Origin: Monosiga brevicollis MX1
Lineage: Eukaryota > Opisthokonta > Choanoflagellata > Craspedida > Salpingoecidae
DNA: 61,560 bases
NCBI RefSeq assembly: GCF_000002865.3
Contig: NW_001865089.1
Coordinates: 104,232 to 165,791 of the forward strand
Direction of reading: 5' to 3'
Shown one piece after another: positions 44,423-57,581 of this stretch (its first letter is position 1; the number at the start of each line of letters is the position of its first letter). The notes beneath the pieces are model-generated. The model was not told the origin of the DNA, made no database searches, and was given only the letters and a program-made list of their open reading frames with translations. The position numbers and the translations under genes are program-made.

Positions 44423-47233
44423 ATGAGTGAGGGGGCAGACGCACCGCTTCGCGTGGCGGTGGTGGGTGCTGGCATTGCTGGCCTCAGCACAGCCTACCAT
44501 TTGGCCAAATACGGCGGGGGCAACGTGCGTGTCTCGCTACTCGAGCAAGAAGATGTGCTTGGAGGCCATGAAATGCCCTTGGCCACCAAGTATGGTACTG
44601 TCGACCTTGGATACATGGTAAGCCTTCACATCATGCTTCCACCTCAGGTCCGTCCACTCTTGTGCGCACCCAAATCAAAATCACTAACACTAGGATGCTG
44701 CTCGCCCCACGCAGGTGTTCAACGCGGAAACCTACCCCAACCTGCTCCGCTTTTACCAAGAACACCACATCCCGATCGAGCCCACTGATATGAGCTTTGC
44801 TGTTGAGACCCCGTCTCTGAGCTGGCGCTTCGGAGGTGCCCTGTCCGATTATTTGCGTCTATTGACCAAGCCCGAATTTCACAGCTTCTTACGCGACAAG
44901 CATCGCTTTCACCACGAGGCCCGCCAATTTCTCAAGCAGCACACCAACACCGACACCCCACCTCCTGCCCTTACCCTGGGTGAATTCTGTGCTCAGCAAG
45001 GCTACGACACCCCCTTTGCCGAGGGTTGGCTGCGTCCCTTTTGTGAGGCCGTCTGGTCAGCCAAGCGCACCGCCGCCTTTGACATGGAGGCTTGGACCAT
45101 CCTCCAGTTTTTGCGCAACCATGGCTTCCTGTCCTGGTCTTCTCCGCAATGGTACACCCCGAAAGGTCGAACCACCGTTACCCTGGAACGCTTTGCAATG
45201 CTTCTGGAGCAGCATTCTGTCCAGGTGCAAACTGCCACGCGTGTCACAAAAGTCCAGCGGCGCCCCGACGGCCGCCTTGATCTCACAACTCAGAACGAGC
45301 ACAACAGCACAACGCCAATTACCACAACATATGACAAAGTGGTTCTGGCCACCCCTGCTGGTGTGGCGCAGCACCTGCTTGCCGAGCTCGACGAGCGGGA
45401 CGCTGCGATCCTCGGCGCCTTTGCCACCAGCCGCACTCAGCTTTGCGTCCACCGAAACCGGCAACTCATGCCCAAGTAAGGCTCTTCATGCTTCAGAACT
45501 GTGTTTCTATTCCCCCTCCCGTTGTCGCCCTTGGTTTGGTGGATTTACCAGCTCGCACAATGAAATAGGAACACCCATCATTGGGCCTCGTGGAACGTCT
45601 TGGACCGCGAAGACAAAGCAGCTGCCCCAGTTCTGACTTACTGGCTCAAGCCACTCCAGCACGTGGCCGAGCACGATCTCTTCATTACCTTGAACCCACC
45701 CAACAAAGCCTTTGCCGGTCCAGCCCAAGAGCTGCTTCTTGAATCTCGCTCAGTCGTGCACCCAATCATGGGCATAGCGGCCGCCGAAGCCCAGCGACAT
45801 GTCTGGTCGTCCTACCAAGGCCATCGTGGCATCTACTTGGCCGGTGAGTTCCGCAGACTCGAAGATGTTTGCTTGGCATCCCACCTGCACTCTTGACTGG
45901 GCACCGGCCCTGGTTTCTCCATAGGCGCATATCTGCACTACGGATTCCACGAGGATGGCTTTCGCAGCGGGATTGAAGTTGCAAGATGCCTCCTCAACTC
46001 AAAGGCCATTCCTCTGCTACCCGTACGTCTAGTGGGAGCAAGGGAGTCTCTCTTTTTTTTTTTTCTTTTTTTTTTCCTGTCGTTTGTGTGCATCTCGTTT
46101 AAACCTTGCAAGTAACTTTCTCAGGCTTGCCACCAGACCTCGATTGCTCAAGATAAATTGCCCCTCTCCTGATGTTAGGTGGTTGATCACTTTGCACCCA
46201 CGAGTGTACTGATGACAGGAGTTACAAACCATACGCGGTACTTTAAACCCCCGGGCATGGCCCTGTTTCTTCCAGCTGACACATTCTGCCAGTGCGCCTT
46301 CACTTATTCCGACTCGTGAAAATTGGTTGTGGTCCGTGTCGTTGCCCGCTTCCCCGGGCATAGGTTTGACGCATCGGGCAAGGTGGTGCATGCTTTCAGC
46401 TACCAGCTGGAGTACGACTGTGTGGACATTGATGCCGGCTTCTCTAAATGGTGGGGTGGACTCTGTCGTGCCGACCACTTTGGGGATTCTGAGGTAAGCC
46501 CACAGAACACGCGTATTCTCTTGCCCCGTTCAGCATGCAGGCTTCCTTGATCATTCACGTCAGCGCCGGTTTGATGAACCTGCAGCGCTCTTTAAGCGAG
46601 GTTGTGCGGAATGAGGTGTGCCGGCAAACGGGAGAATGGCCCACTGGACCCATCAGCCTAGTGACCCTGCTTCGGCGCTTTGGATTTTGCTTCAATCCCA
46701 TTTCCATTTTCCTGTGCTGGGCGGATGATGCTCGCACCAGCGTCACACACCTTGTGGTGGAAGTCACGAATACGCCGTGGAAGGAGCGCACCGTCTTGGT
46801 CATTCCCACCCGGGGCGAACGGACCGCCTCAAACATTAAGCTGCCCAAATCCCTGCACGTTTCTCCCTTTAACACTGTTCCGGACGGACGAGCCCATTGG
46901 CGATTCGCCTACAGCTTGCCCGCCAATGGGAACATGTCCTCCTTCTTCTTCAAGGTTGATCTGCTACCAACGGCCACGGCCACGCAGCCCATTGTCACAG
47001 CCTCGATGAAATTGGCAGCCACGACTCGATCTCGGCGCTGGTTCCCATCGGCCCTCTGGACCTCCCTCCTCATTCACTGGGAGGCCGCCCTGCTCAGAGT
47101 TGTCCGAGGCATGGCCTTTTACGATAACACGGGTCGAGTCACCGCTACCCGTCAAGCCAGCCCGGCGTCACCGCTACGTTGGCTGTTTGTCGCCTGCCTA
47201 GTGGGTCTGATCCTCCAATTTTTCGCCTTTTAA
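44423..47233 (+). CDS. FAD oxidoreductase fused to a DUF1365 domain (seven exons)
   Basis: Predicted flavoenzyme acting on membrane lipids. Exons: 44423-44617, 44715-45475, 45569-45843, 45925-46022, 46179-46237, 46364-46493, 46541-47233; all phases agree (736 residues). Residues 1-443 are an NAD(P)/FAD-binding oxidoreductase (COG2907 type): dinucleotide fold VAVVGAGIAGLSTAYHLAKYG, LLEQEDVLGGH, WTILQFLRNHGFLS and a closing GIYLAGAYLHYGFHEDG flavin motif. From about residue 444 the chain is a DUF1365 (COG3496) domain: GVTNHTRFDASGKVVHAFSY, then FGFCFNPISIFLCW, VVEVTNTPW and LHVSPFN. The C-terminus is hydrophobic (RWLFVACLVGLILQFFAF) and probably anchors the protein. In bacteria the two families are often separate neighbours beside a cyclopropane-fatty-acid-synthase-like gene; here they are one chain. 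Confidence 0.88.
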
Positions 47234-47559
47234 GTAAACGACAAACCAAACGCTATGCCACGCCTGGCCACATAATGTCCCTCCAGTTCCCACCACATAG
47301 AGAAAAGGAAGGCACGAAGGTGCATGGCTTGCGGTGAGATCATCACCATAACCATAAGGACTCCACTTCCTTCTTGTTGCTTTCAAGTGTGACGAATAAC
47401 AGAAAAACAAAATCCAGTCCAAAAAGGGGGTAGCCTGCCACGTTGCGGTTACGATCCCTCCCCTCCCTACGTCACCACCCGAGGTCATCATGAGTCGTGT
47501 CAATCGACATTGCATTGACACTGGCCCCACCTCCCACCTCTGCCCCCCATCCCTCCCCC

Positions 47560-47617
<58 letters not shown>

Positions 47618-47834
47618 ACACGTGCCATGAAAGCAAAACCAACGAGTCTGACATTTGTTCTTATGAGAAGTGCGTGTTTTGTGTTGTGGATGTGTGTGGG
47701 CGGACTGATGTGCCAATGCCGCCTCCTCGATCGAACGAGGGGCTTTGTGCCTTTTTCCCTCTTGATGAGCAAGTGGCATTTTCTTTCTCTTCAAGCTTCA
47801 GGGGTTGATGCGATCGAATCCATCACTCACAAGG
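47234..47834. other. Spacer upstream of the giant ATPase gene
   Basis: About 600 bases with a CA run in the middle. No frame looks like protein on either strand. Confidence 0.55.
47561..47617. repeat. CA microsatellite
   Basis: About 28 CA units, roughly 220 bases upstream of the start codon of the giant ATPase gene. Confidence 0.95.
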
Positions 47835-50800
47835 ATGGCTGCCCGCCAAACGTGGCCCATCGACTTGATGGTTCACCCAGAATTGCCCGAAGAGATGGTG
47901 TCTGGACTGACATGTTCGGCCCAGGCGCTTGATGCCATTTTGGGGCAGCCAAAGGGTGGCAAGCCAAGTCAACGCAAAGGGCTTTACGAAGAATGCTTGA
48001 GCTTGCTTGTAGCCTTTACAAAAGCCGCGCCAGCACATGATGCCAACACACCACTGGCCGAGGATCGCCGCTTGTGGCAGTTGCTTCCCCAAGCTTTGCT
48101 CATGGTCCAGCCCCTTGCCGATCAAAAGAATGAGGCCAACAGTGAGGCCGACTGTGAGGCCAGCAGTGAGGCTAACGTCGAGACGGCGCGGACACCGCAA
48201 GACCTGGCTGCCAACCTGCACCGCCTTGGCAAGCCGTGTCTGTTGGTCCATGCTCTCTGCTTGGAATATGGTTGTGCCATCGTCAGCCGCACCAATGCTG
48301 GTGGTGATTATCACCTCGAGGTTCTGAGTCTCGATGTTCATGCCTTGCAGTACCTCACACCTCCCAACAAGCCGGTCCTGCTCAGCCGAGGACAGCAAGC
48401 TCTCCCTGTTGGCGTGGTTTATGAACTGGAAAAAGCGCAAGAGGTGGCCGAGACGGCTCTGGAGGTTGCTGGAAAGCTTCGCTATAAGAGCAAAAAGTCG
48501 CAGAACCAGGAAAAGAAGCACCACAGTACCCCAGGCTTCATCCATGGGGCTTGCAAACATGCACTTACTGCACTGCAAACCTCAAAAACACCAGTCGATG
48601 ATTCCTTTGAATTTACCGGTACGCTGTATACTTGCTCTTCGGGCAACTTTTCGGTCGAAAATGAACTTCATGATAAGCCACTGCATCTGCCAGCCACATG
48701 ATGTGGGAGTGTATCCTATGACTGACCCTTGCTGTGCTATTTGTCGGTAATAGATGGTACGCTGGATTTTGGTCAGCACACCCACACGGCTCACAAGCCG
48801 ACTGCTTGGCCAGTGCTGCGGGAGCTCGTGCTGTATGCCCTCCGAATCAGGCAAGAAGATCCATGGGCCAGCCCACCACCGAAACGAGCAAGTCCCCTGG
48901 CCGAAGAACTCCTTCTTCTGCGCTTTGCTGCCTTTGTTACCACGTCCAATGCACCAAGTCAGTCTCATTTCCCGAAACATCTTCAGGCTTTTGAACCCGA
49001 ACCCGACACACTATCTTTTACCAAACCGAATAATATGTTGCCTTCGTATCTTCATCTCACCACGTGTACCATGATCGATATAGGAAAAATCGATCAACCG
49101 CATCATAAGGCCTTGCAGCGCTGGACGATGCTTGCAAATACCTTCGGTCAGAAATTACGTGCAGTACATGATCCTCTGCTGCACGCCAGCTTTTGTGAGC
49201 TCTGCCATGACATGCAAATCTCATGGCCAACGCGAGATGAGGCGATCTCTTCCACCGAGGCATCATGCTTACCAGACTTTGACAATCTCGACTTTGATCA
49301 AGTGTCTCGCCATTTGCCTCAAGATCTAGCTGAGCGGCTCAATGAAACAATTGCCGATTTGACTCAGTGTATCCCAGCTCCGCTGCAAGCACTCGACCTC
49401 GAGGCAATTTGCCAAGACCTCGGCGAAAGCATACCGCATGACACAGACTTATTCAATGAGTTAAACTCTGGACAAGTGACCATCGAGACATGCACTGCTT
49501 ACAGGCCAAACGCAGTGTCACGCAGCCAAAAATTGTCCCAGACAATACGTTTCAGGTTGCTCTTTGAACAGTTGGTGCATGGCTTCCTTACGCGTGTGGA
49601 CAACGAAGAAAACTTGTTGCTGGAAGAAGGTCAAGATCAACGCCTCATGGAGTTGCTGGCTTGTTATCGGGAGAAGACAGACGAGCTTATGGACATATTG
49701 ACAGCTCCAGAAGAACCAGACATTACCACGCCGTTTGTGGCAGAAGTTTTAGCTCCGCCAGGCGTTCTACGCTCCAAAGTCGCCCTAATGGAGGCTGGCG
49801 TGTTGGTGATTCTGCGTTGCGCTGCAGAGCAAGTTTATGAGCGACTGGGTTGGACCAAATACCCCATGCCCCAGATTGACGAACAGGTCAAGACATGGAC
49901 GCTCCCGTATTCCAGAGACCAGCGCTGCTGCCAACAGATCGTGCGGTTCTTACGAAGCAGAGTTCACCGCGCTAACCAAGATCCGCTTGGCTGGTGCAAA
50001 GGACACTTGTTCGGGCTAGATTCGGATTTCGCGCAAAATTATGCAGATTGGTCGTCCAATACATACAAAGCCTTGCGTTCTCGCCTTGTGCTTGAGCGCA
50101 AGCATGACGAGGAGAAGAAGGCGCGACATTGGAAAGAAACTTTGGAAAAGCAAAAGACGGAGCGTTTGGAAACAAAGTGGCTGCAAGAAAACCGTCCACA
50201 CCTAAAAACCGCTCATCGGGAGCTTGAATCGGCGTTAGCTGAGGCAGATATGAAAAGGCGGCTGTATGAACGCCACTACGGACAGTGTCCAGTGTACTAT
50301 TGCATCAAATGTCAAGCCCTTTCCGGGGACACGGACAGTGCTGCCGATGTTCAAGAGGACAAACAAAGGCAATACGACCGGTGGAACACCACAGTCGAAA
50401 GCCACGAAGAGACGCGCATGACGGCTCGAAAGCCACCTTACCCTGTTCAGCTTTCACTGCCAAAAGATGACCTTAGCGGTCTTCAAGCACTGTTCATTCT
50501 TTTCACGCCACTTCGCTTTCAGGTCTTGATGAAAGCAATGATTACTGTAGTGCTTCAGACGCATGATAAAGATCAGTCGCGGCCCGACCAGTACAAAAGT
50601 AGCAAATCCTCTTTCACCCCCATGCAAACGTTCTTCAACGAGCATAAGGCAGGGGACCAGGATCGAGCGCAAGCCACCGACGCTTGTTTTCCTGCATTTT
50701 GGTATGTGCGTGTTGCACGCACCACGTCCCAATATTCCAACGTCGGAGCGCTTGACGGCCGAGAAGATGATGTCTACTACATGCGTCCTGAGGAAGGCCA

Positions 50801-53800
50801 GCCTTATGCTGTTTACAAGCGCAAGTCTCTTGCAGAGATCGTTGCCTTGTATGGGGCTCTGCCACCCGATGACAAGAACCAAGCTGATGACAGCAGCAGC
50901 CACTTTCGACACATTGCAGACACACCTGTTCTTGAGGACGATGAGCCCAGAAACGACCGAGGCAACTATGGCAAGGCTTTTCCATACGCTCTGGGTTGGA
51001 ACGACAGCCTGGAGGCGAGTGAGGCCATTTCTGCCCTGCGTGCTGGTGCCCTAGCACAATGGCAGCAATTAGCTGCTGTTCTACGCACAGGTGTACTACC
51101 TCTCAGCGATGCCAGAGTGGCGCGAACCTGTCTGGCCATTCTTGCGGAGGTGGGCCCTGTGAACGTAACAACGGAGAACGACAAAGCGCACGGCAGACGG
51201 TGGGCATGGACGACGCAAGATGACCACGCACACAAGGCCTTTCTTGTGGCCCTCGACGGCGCAATGGCCCGTCTGGGTCGAGCCACAAAGCTGTTGCCAG
51301 ATGCAGCAACGCTGGGTGCCTTGGCTGGATGTCTCACCGCCTTTGACAGGGATGAGGACGCAAGCAGTGAATATTCACCTGGTGACAATGGTCACAAGGC
51401 CAGCCTGACTGCCTTTGATCTCCTGATGAAGCTCACAGATTTTCTGCATGAACATGCACGAGAATGGGCCAAGCAGCTGAACCACGCGATTCAAAACGGT
51501 TACCACAAAGAGGCCGATGACTTGACTCAGCGACGTTTTGACGCCTTCAGCTTAGCTCTTCTTGCTTTTCGTTTTGTGGACTGGCGAGTGCTATCGCCGC
51601 CAAAGCGCCAGCGGGCACTCCGACGCTTGGTTTGCCTGCGCATTCTCAGCAGCCGTCAGAGTCTGATGGCCGAGGCGCCTAGCGAAGCAGTGAGCTGCCG
51701 CAATCGTGTTTTCTCCGATGCCACCAATACACTCATGACCGAAGCGCTGCATTTTTTGCATCCAGAGCTCATGGACGCTCTCAATGATGCAAGTTTTGCG
51801 GCCCAGGTGGAAGCCTGGTGTCAGGAAAGCTTGAATCGCCCTGGCGGTGAAGCATCTACTTCACGCAATGGGACATCAAGTTGCAAACTGGGTCGAAACC
51901 GCTTGACTGCGTTGGTGATCAACGAAGGCGAGATTGCCATCAACATGCTGACGGGGGACATGCTCTTCAACGGCAAACCGCCTGGCCTCCTGCCCCCTCG
52001 CATGCTGCAAGATGATTCTTATCGCAACCTCTTTGGTGACCGACGCTTCAAGGTGACTTCAGACCGGGACGGCAGGACGTATCGATCGGTTGCGCCTTTT
52101 GATGGGCATCACTATCGCTTTACAGTGAAGAACAACCGCTTGAACATTTATCAGACCCCTGAGGATCATCGAGACGACCCCGAGCATGAGCTGCTCTACG
52201 CACCAGAGATAAAGACTGGGGCTAAACCGATTGATGACCTCCATGTTCCATGGATGTCACCAGCCACCAAGTCTGTCGTTTGGCGCAAAGACCCTACCCA
52301 AGGCGCGCTCAATATACAAGCTCAGGTAGCTGCGTACGTGTGCGTCGCCGATGAGAACCAGCGCCGCTCTCTGTTGAGGGTACCATCAAATCAGGATGGG
52401 TCATCCATCCCCAAGCTATTCCACAAGGCCTGGGAACATGTGTCAACCAACATCAGCAACAGCAATAATGACAGCAGTTGGTTCACCTGGATCTGGCCAG
52501 AGGCTGTGCAAGCCGTTCCAGAGCTGTTACAGCTGAGCAAGGTGCTGAAGCGGGTGGATAGTTTGGCGTACATCACTTGGCATCTGCCCACGGAGGGTGT
52601 TTCTCAGCTTGAGATTGACTTGCTCCAATGCGGCACACAGCTATCTCTGATACCAGCAGAGGGACTCTTGTCCATTACACATCGCGGTTACCGCCTGGCC
52701 AAAGACCAGCTGCTGCACAATTTGCTACCTTCACACACTGCGTACCTCGTACTCGAGCGGCACGATGGGGGTTCACGTCCAGCTGACCTACTGCAACTTG
52801 CGCGACAGGTGGTGCTAATGCCAGATCGAGACGGCGAGTCAGCGAAGCCCAAGCCTGGGCAGCTGCCACGCATTCGTACCTTTATTTTCAGTATTCATGG
52901 CATACTCGGCCATCTCGAGGCAGCATCGCGGATGTCACGTCTCTTTCTTGCTCGCGAATACAGTCGGCTGCCAATGCACTTGATGGAGAAGAATTCAGGT
53001 CTGTTCGTGGCGGACAAAGCCGCGGAGCTTCTTCGAGAAAGTTCGCATTGGGCGCAAGCCCCCACAGAGTCAACACTTGAGGAAGAGGACTACATCTGGC
53101 AAATGGCCGACAAGTCAGAATCAGAATTTGCTCTGCTACGGCTTCGTGCCCTTGCCACGCTGCGTCAAGGACGGTCTTGGGACAGGCAGGCAGACGATCC
53201 TTGCAAAGAGTGGAACACGCCCAGTGAATTGGCGTGGTATCAGATGGTCGAACAGGAGCTGCCCGTTACAGCAAGACTTGATCGCTCAGAGCGTGACGTA
53301 TTGGAAATGCCGCAGCCGAGTGGCAGGGCCCTTCCTCGACCCTTTCTCGGCGACTGCGAGCTTGATACGGATGGGTCGCGCATATCAAATGCCGATAGGG
53401 CATCTCATGGTAGCCACACCACTCAGACTTTGCTTGACGCAGCCCGAACCGAAGCCGACAAAATCCCATCCGTGCGAGCTATGGAGGAAGAGCTCTTGCA
53501 TCTTGTCACTCAGCGACCTGTGCCACGTATGGGTGCCACTGATTCAACGACAACGTGGGCAGCAGAGCTGGACAATCTTAAAAACAATAAGAATATATTG
53601 CCCGAACATCGTGAGCGTCTGACCTCGCTGTTGCTCGAGATTGCTAAGGCGAGCCGTGACAAAACAACCAAACCAGCGGCCACCACATCCATTGGTCGCC
53701 ACCTGCATCAGCAACTCGAGAAGAGCAAAGAGCTCCATGATTACCGTGCAAGCGTGCAATTCGACGTGTCGGAGCAGAGCGTCGAAGCTATTCTTGCTAA

Positions 53801-56800
53801 ACAACGCACTAGGATTGATTCTCGACAGGCGTTATGGCAGGCCATTGCAGCCGTACTCAACCCAACAATGAGCGAGAATGTCTTGAACGACGATCCCATT
53901 TGTGCCCGGTACCAACTTCTTTTGACGTCGGGCCATATGCGCCAAGCCTCCCCCCGAGGGCTGCTGTATATATGTGCCGGGAGGGACGCCCACGAGTGCT
54001 GGTCGCGGGCATGCGAATTCAATTTTTTTATCAACCTTGAAGACATGCATCATCTACTGAAGTTGGCAAAACAATGGATGGAGCTTTGTGTGCTCGAGCA
54101 GCGGGTTGATCGCCTGTCGCGCCTGGTTCAATGCATGTACGCTGTGTCAAAAGACGAGCAAGAAGGCTTACGGCAACTACTGCTCCTGGAACTCACCACG
54201 ACGCGATTGATCTGGCAGCAGCCTGCAGACCATGAATTTGAGATGCAACGCCACCAAACGGGGGATGATGCAATTCGCCGGGCGACAGAGCGTGCCTGGC
54301 TTGTTTTTGAGGTTGAAAACCAACTTCAGATCCGACCCAAGCAATACCATGTTGCCTGGACGTTGATTCGAGACTCAAAAGCCGGCAAAGCTCCCTTGCT
54401 ACAGCTGAACATGGGAGAAGGCAAAAGCAAAGTGATTCTGCCGTTGCTTCTGCTACATCAGCGCGTTCGTCGCCGCTCACAGCGTCCACTACCTTTTGTC
54501 TTCTTCTTGCCTCAACTGGTGGACCAATCGCTTGACCATTTGCAACGCACGCTGACGGCCAGCGTCTTCCAGTTGCCACTGCTGCAGCTGCACTTTGACC
54601 GCCAAGTCACGGTTGAGGCCAACTGGCTACCTCGGGCTAGACAGCGCCTTGAGGCATTGCGCCGAACTGATGGTGGTGCGGTTGTATTACGCTCCAGTGA
54701 CCTGCTATCGCCGGAGCTCAAGTGCATCGAGCTGAACTCCTGTGCTCCGGCCTTGTCCAAGGGACTGCGCGATTTATTGAAAACCATGCCGCGTGTGCAT
54801 ATTTACGACGAGATTGACAAGATTTTGGACTTTCATTATGAGCTCATCTACGCCGATGGGCCCCGCCAAGCCGTTTCACGCCGTGCTGAACGCGTGGCAG
54901 CTTGTCAAACTTTGCTCAGCTTGCTTCATCACCCAACCGATGACATGAATGAGGCAATGCTCATGTCTGATGGTACCAAATGGATTGTTGCGGAACATCG
55001 CGAGCAGTGCAGTGACCCCAGTGCGTTCGCGGTGCCCTTGGTTGTCAGCGACTCCGTGCCTTTGGAGAAAAAGATGCAGCTTCTTCGAGCCATGTGTCGG
55101 GCACTCTGCTCGACAGAGCATGACACCCGACCTGAACTCAAATGGTTGCAGGGCCTCACAAGCTCTGACAAGCATCACGTAGAAGAGTTTTTGTGCGAGC
55201 CAACAGCCTCGCTGCATGATTCACTTGGTGGCGCTCTGGCCGAGGACAAAAGGGCCCAATTGTGCGTGCTGCGGGGTCTGCTGGCACATGGAATATTGGT
55301 CCAAGTGTTGCATCGTCGCGTCAATGTCAATTACGGGTCAGACAACCGACGCAAAAAGCAGCTGTCGGTTCCCTACGAGGCCACGGACTCACCCACCACG
55401 CGGAGTGAGTTTGCTGACATTGACAAGTTGTTGGTCATGACTCATCTAACGTGGTACACGGACGGCTTATCCCTCGAAGGCATGCAAGATGCGCTTCAAC
55501 GCCTTGGCCGACTCCAGCCTAGTCGGCAAGAGACCGTTTATCAGAGTTGGCGACGCGCGGCTGGCGAGCACATCAAGCAGCACCAGCGTGTGCCTGACAA
55601 GGCTGATGAGTTGGACGTCAAGGACTCTAACCAAGTGCAGCGAGTGTGGGAGTGCTTTCGTCGCAATTACGAGTGCATTAACTTTTGGCTGCGTGAGGTC
55701 GTGCTGCCTCGCGACACCTGCGAATATCCCAAACGACTGCAAGCAACCCCTTGGCACTTGGCTGACGTGCCGGAACAGATGGGCTTCTCTGGAACCAACG
55801 ACACCAACCTCACTCTTCCCTTTGCCGTTTGTCCGGTGCCAGACATGAACGAGCTCGTCGGTGCCGCTGCTAGTCTGCGACCGACAAAAGAGGATGTTGA
55901 TCGTGAGCTCGCCGCAACCAACGGCATGATGGTGCGCGCACTTGAAGCCCACTGCGTGCGCAATGAGGTACTCTGCCTCGACAACATTGCAGAGGGTCCC
56001 GACACTCCCGTCATGGAGCTGGTGCTGGCAGCCGTGCTGAAGGAGGGGGCCCACGCCTTGATTGATGTGGGGGCTCAGCTTGCAGGCAAGTCGTTGAGCG
56101 CGTGCGCCAAGTACATTTTTGAGAACAGCACGTGGACCCATGTGGTGTACTCGCTGCGTGATCCACGGCAACGATGGGTCGTGCATCACCGCAATGGCGT
56201 GATAGAAAACCTGCGACAAAGTGCAGTGGCCTCAGCCGATGCCCTTGTCATCTATGACCAATTTCAATGCCGAGGAGCAGACCACAAGCTAAAACAACAA
56301 GCCAAGGCTATCATCACGTTGGGGAAGAACGTTTGCAAGGATGAGCTCATGCAAGCAGCAGGTCGCCTGCGACAGCTTCAGCGTGGCCAAAAGTTTCTAT
56401 TTGCGGCACCCAAGTATGTGCTGGATGCGATTCAAAAGTTGCCAGGCCGAAACGCCTCTCAACGTGTGGAAATCCAAGATGTGATCGAATTCGTCATGGC
56501 AAATACGAAAAGTCGCAACTTGGGCGGGCTTCATTTGTGGGCTAAGCAGGGCCTTCAGTTTGCATATAGCAAAGTACATGAAGGCATGTTTGTACTTGAC
56601 GAGATAAATGAGCCTGAATCCTGCTATGGCATGCCTAATGATACACTCACTGTGAAAGAAGCTGCCAAGCGCTACAACAAAGAAGTGCTGGAACCACAGT
56701 ACTCAACGCTTCATGCAGAATGTGATCGTGCAGAGTGTGAAGATGGGCTCCAAAGGGGCATTGCGCGCGTGCTGAAACATTGTGGACGCTATGGACTAAC

Positions 56801-57581
56801 GCAAGAAGAGCTAAAGGCTGCCTCCGCAGCAGCCTTGGGCGAAGACTTGGAAATTGAGCGTGAAGAGCAACAGGAGGAAGAAGAACAGGAAGAGGTGGAA
56901 CAAGAAGTTTTGAGTGTGGAGCCTAAGCAAGAAAGCCTCTGGAACGTGGAGATTCTGTTGCAAGGCTCTCCTAAGGAGCTGAAGACGCTTCCTCTGAAGA
57001 TGCTGAAAACCTGTGCGGCCTTGAAAGATTTGCGCTTGAATTGGCCAGCAAACACTGAATTCTTCTGCACTCAGAATTGGTACCAATGGTCTGCAGGATT
57101 AGAGCACGAGACGCGGCTCCCCTATGTGCGCGCGTGTGTTGTGCGCTTTGAGGGGGGGGAACGACAAATCACGATTGTTACAGAGCGCGAGGTGGACCGC
57201 CTATACCAGCACGAGACCGATCCCTATGTGCGCTTGCCTCATGCTTGGCCCCACGATGAAAAAAAGGCTTGCATCGTCCAATTGCCACAGACGTCGACAC
57301 CTCGTGCTCTAGAGCTGTTGGGGAGCGATGGACTCGGCATGTTTTTGCTGATCAATGGCGAGGTTGACGTCAAAGCTGAGGATGAACGTGGTGCGCCGCT
57401 GGTAGGCAGTGCCTATGATGAGATTAAGAAAGAGCTCGAACGAGCCTGGATGAACGCTTTGAGAGAAAGCGAAGATCCGCGGGAAGTGGTTCAGAAATTG
57501 CTAGCGCCACGAAACGCACAATTGCGTTATCCCGAAAGCCAGGTAGCTGCTATCTGCGATCAACTCTCAGTTGGCAAATAA
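47835..57581 (+). CDS. Giant DUF3638/DUF3645-type ATPase, 3,203 residues
   Basis: Very large protein with SecA/superfamily-2-like motor motifs; the family's function is not known to me. Exon 1 (47835-48618) and exon 2 (48754-57581, 8.8 kb) join in phase 1. Residues 1-2100 are mostly helical with no family I can name beyond possible DUF6606-like similarity; there is a basic coiled coil near residues 710-770. The motor: motif I LQLNMGEGKSKVILP (GEGKS at 2149-2153), motif II YDEIDKILD (DEID at 2280-2283), GFSGTNDTNLTLPF (about 2605-2618), DQFQCRGADHKLK (about 2763-2775), and motif VI QAAGRLRQL (GR at 2798-2799). An acidic Glu/Gln coiled coil follows (about 2945-2975). The order fits DUF3638 then DUF3645. 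There is no signal peptide or membrane segment, so it is probably cytosolic or nuclear. A 9-base direct repeat flanks its single intron. Confidence 0.85.
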
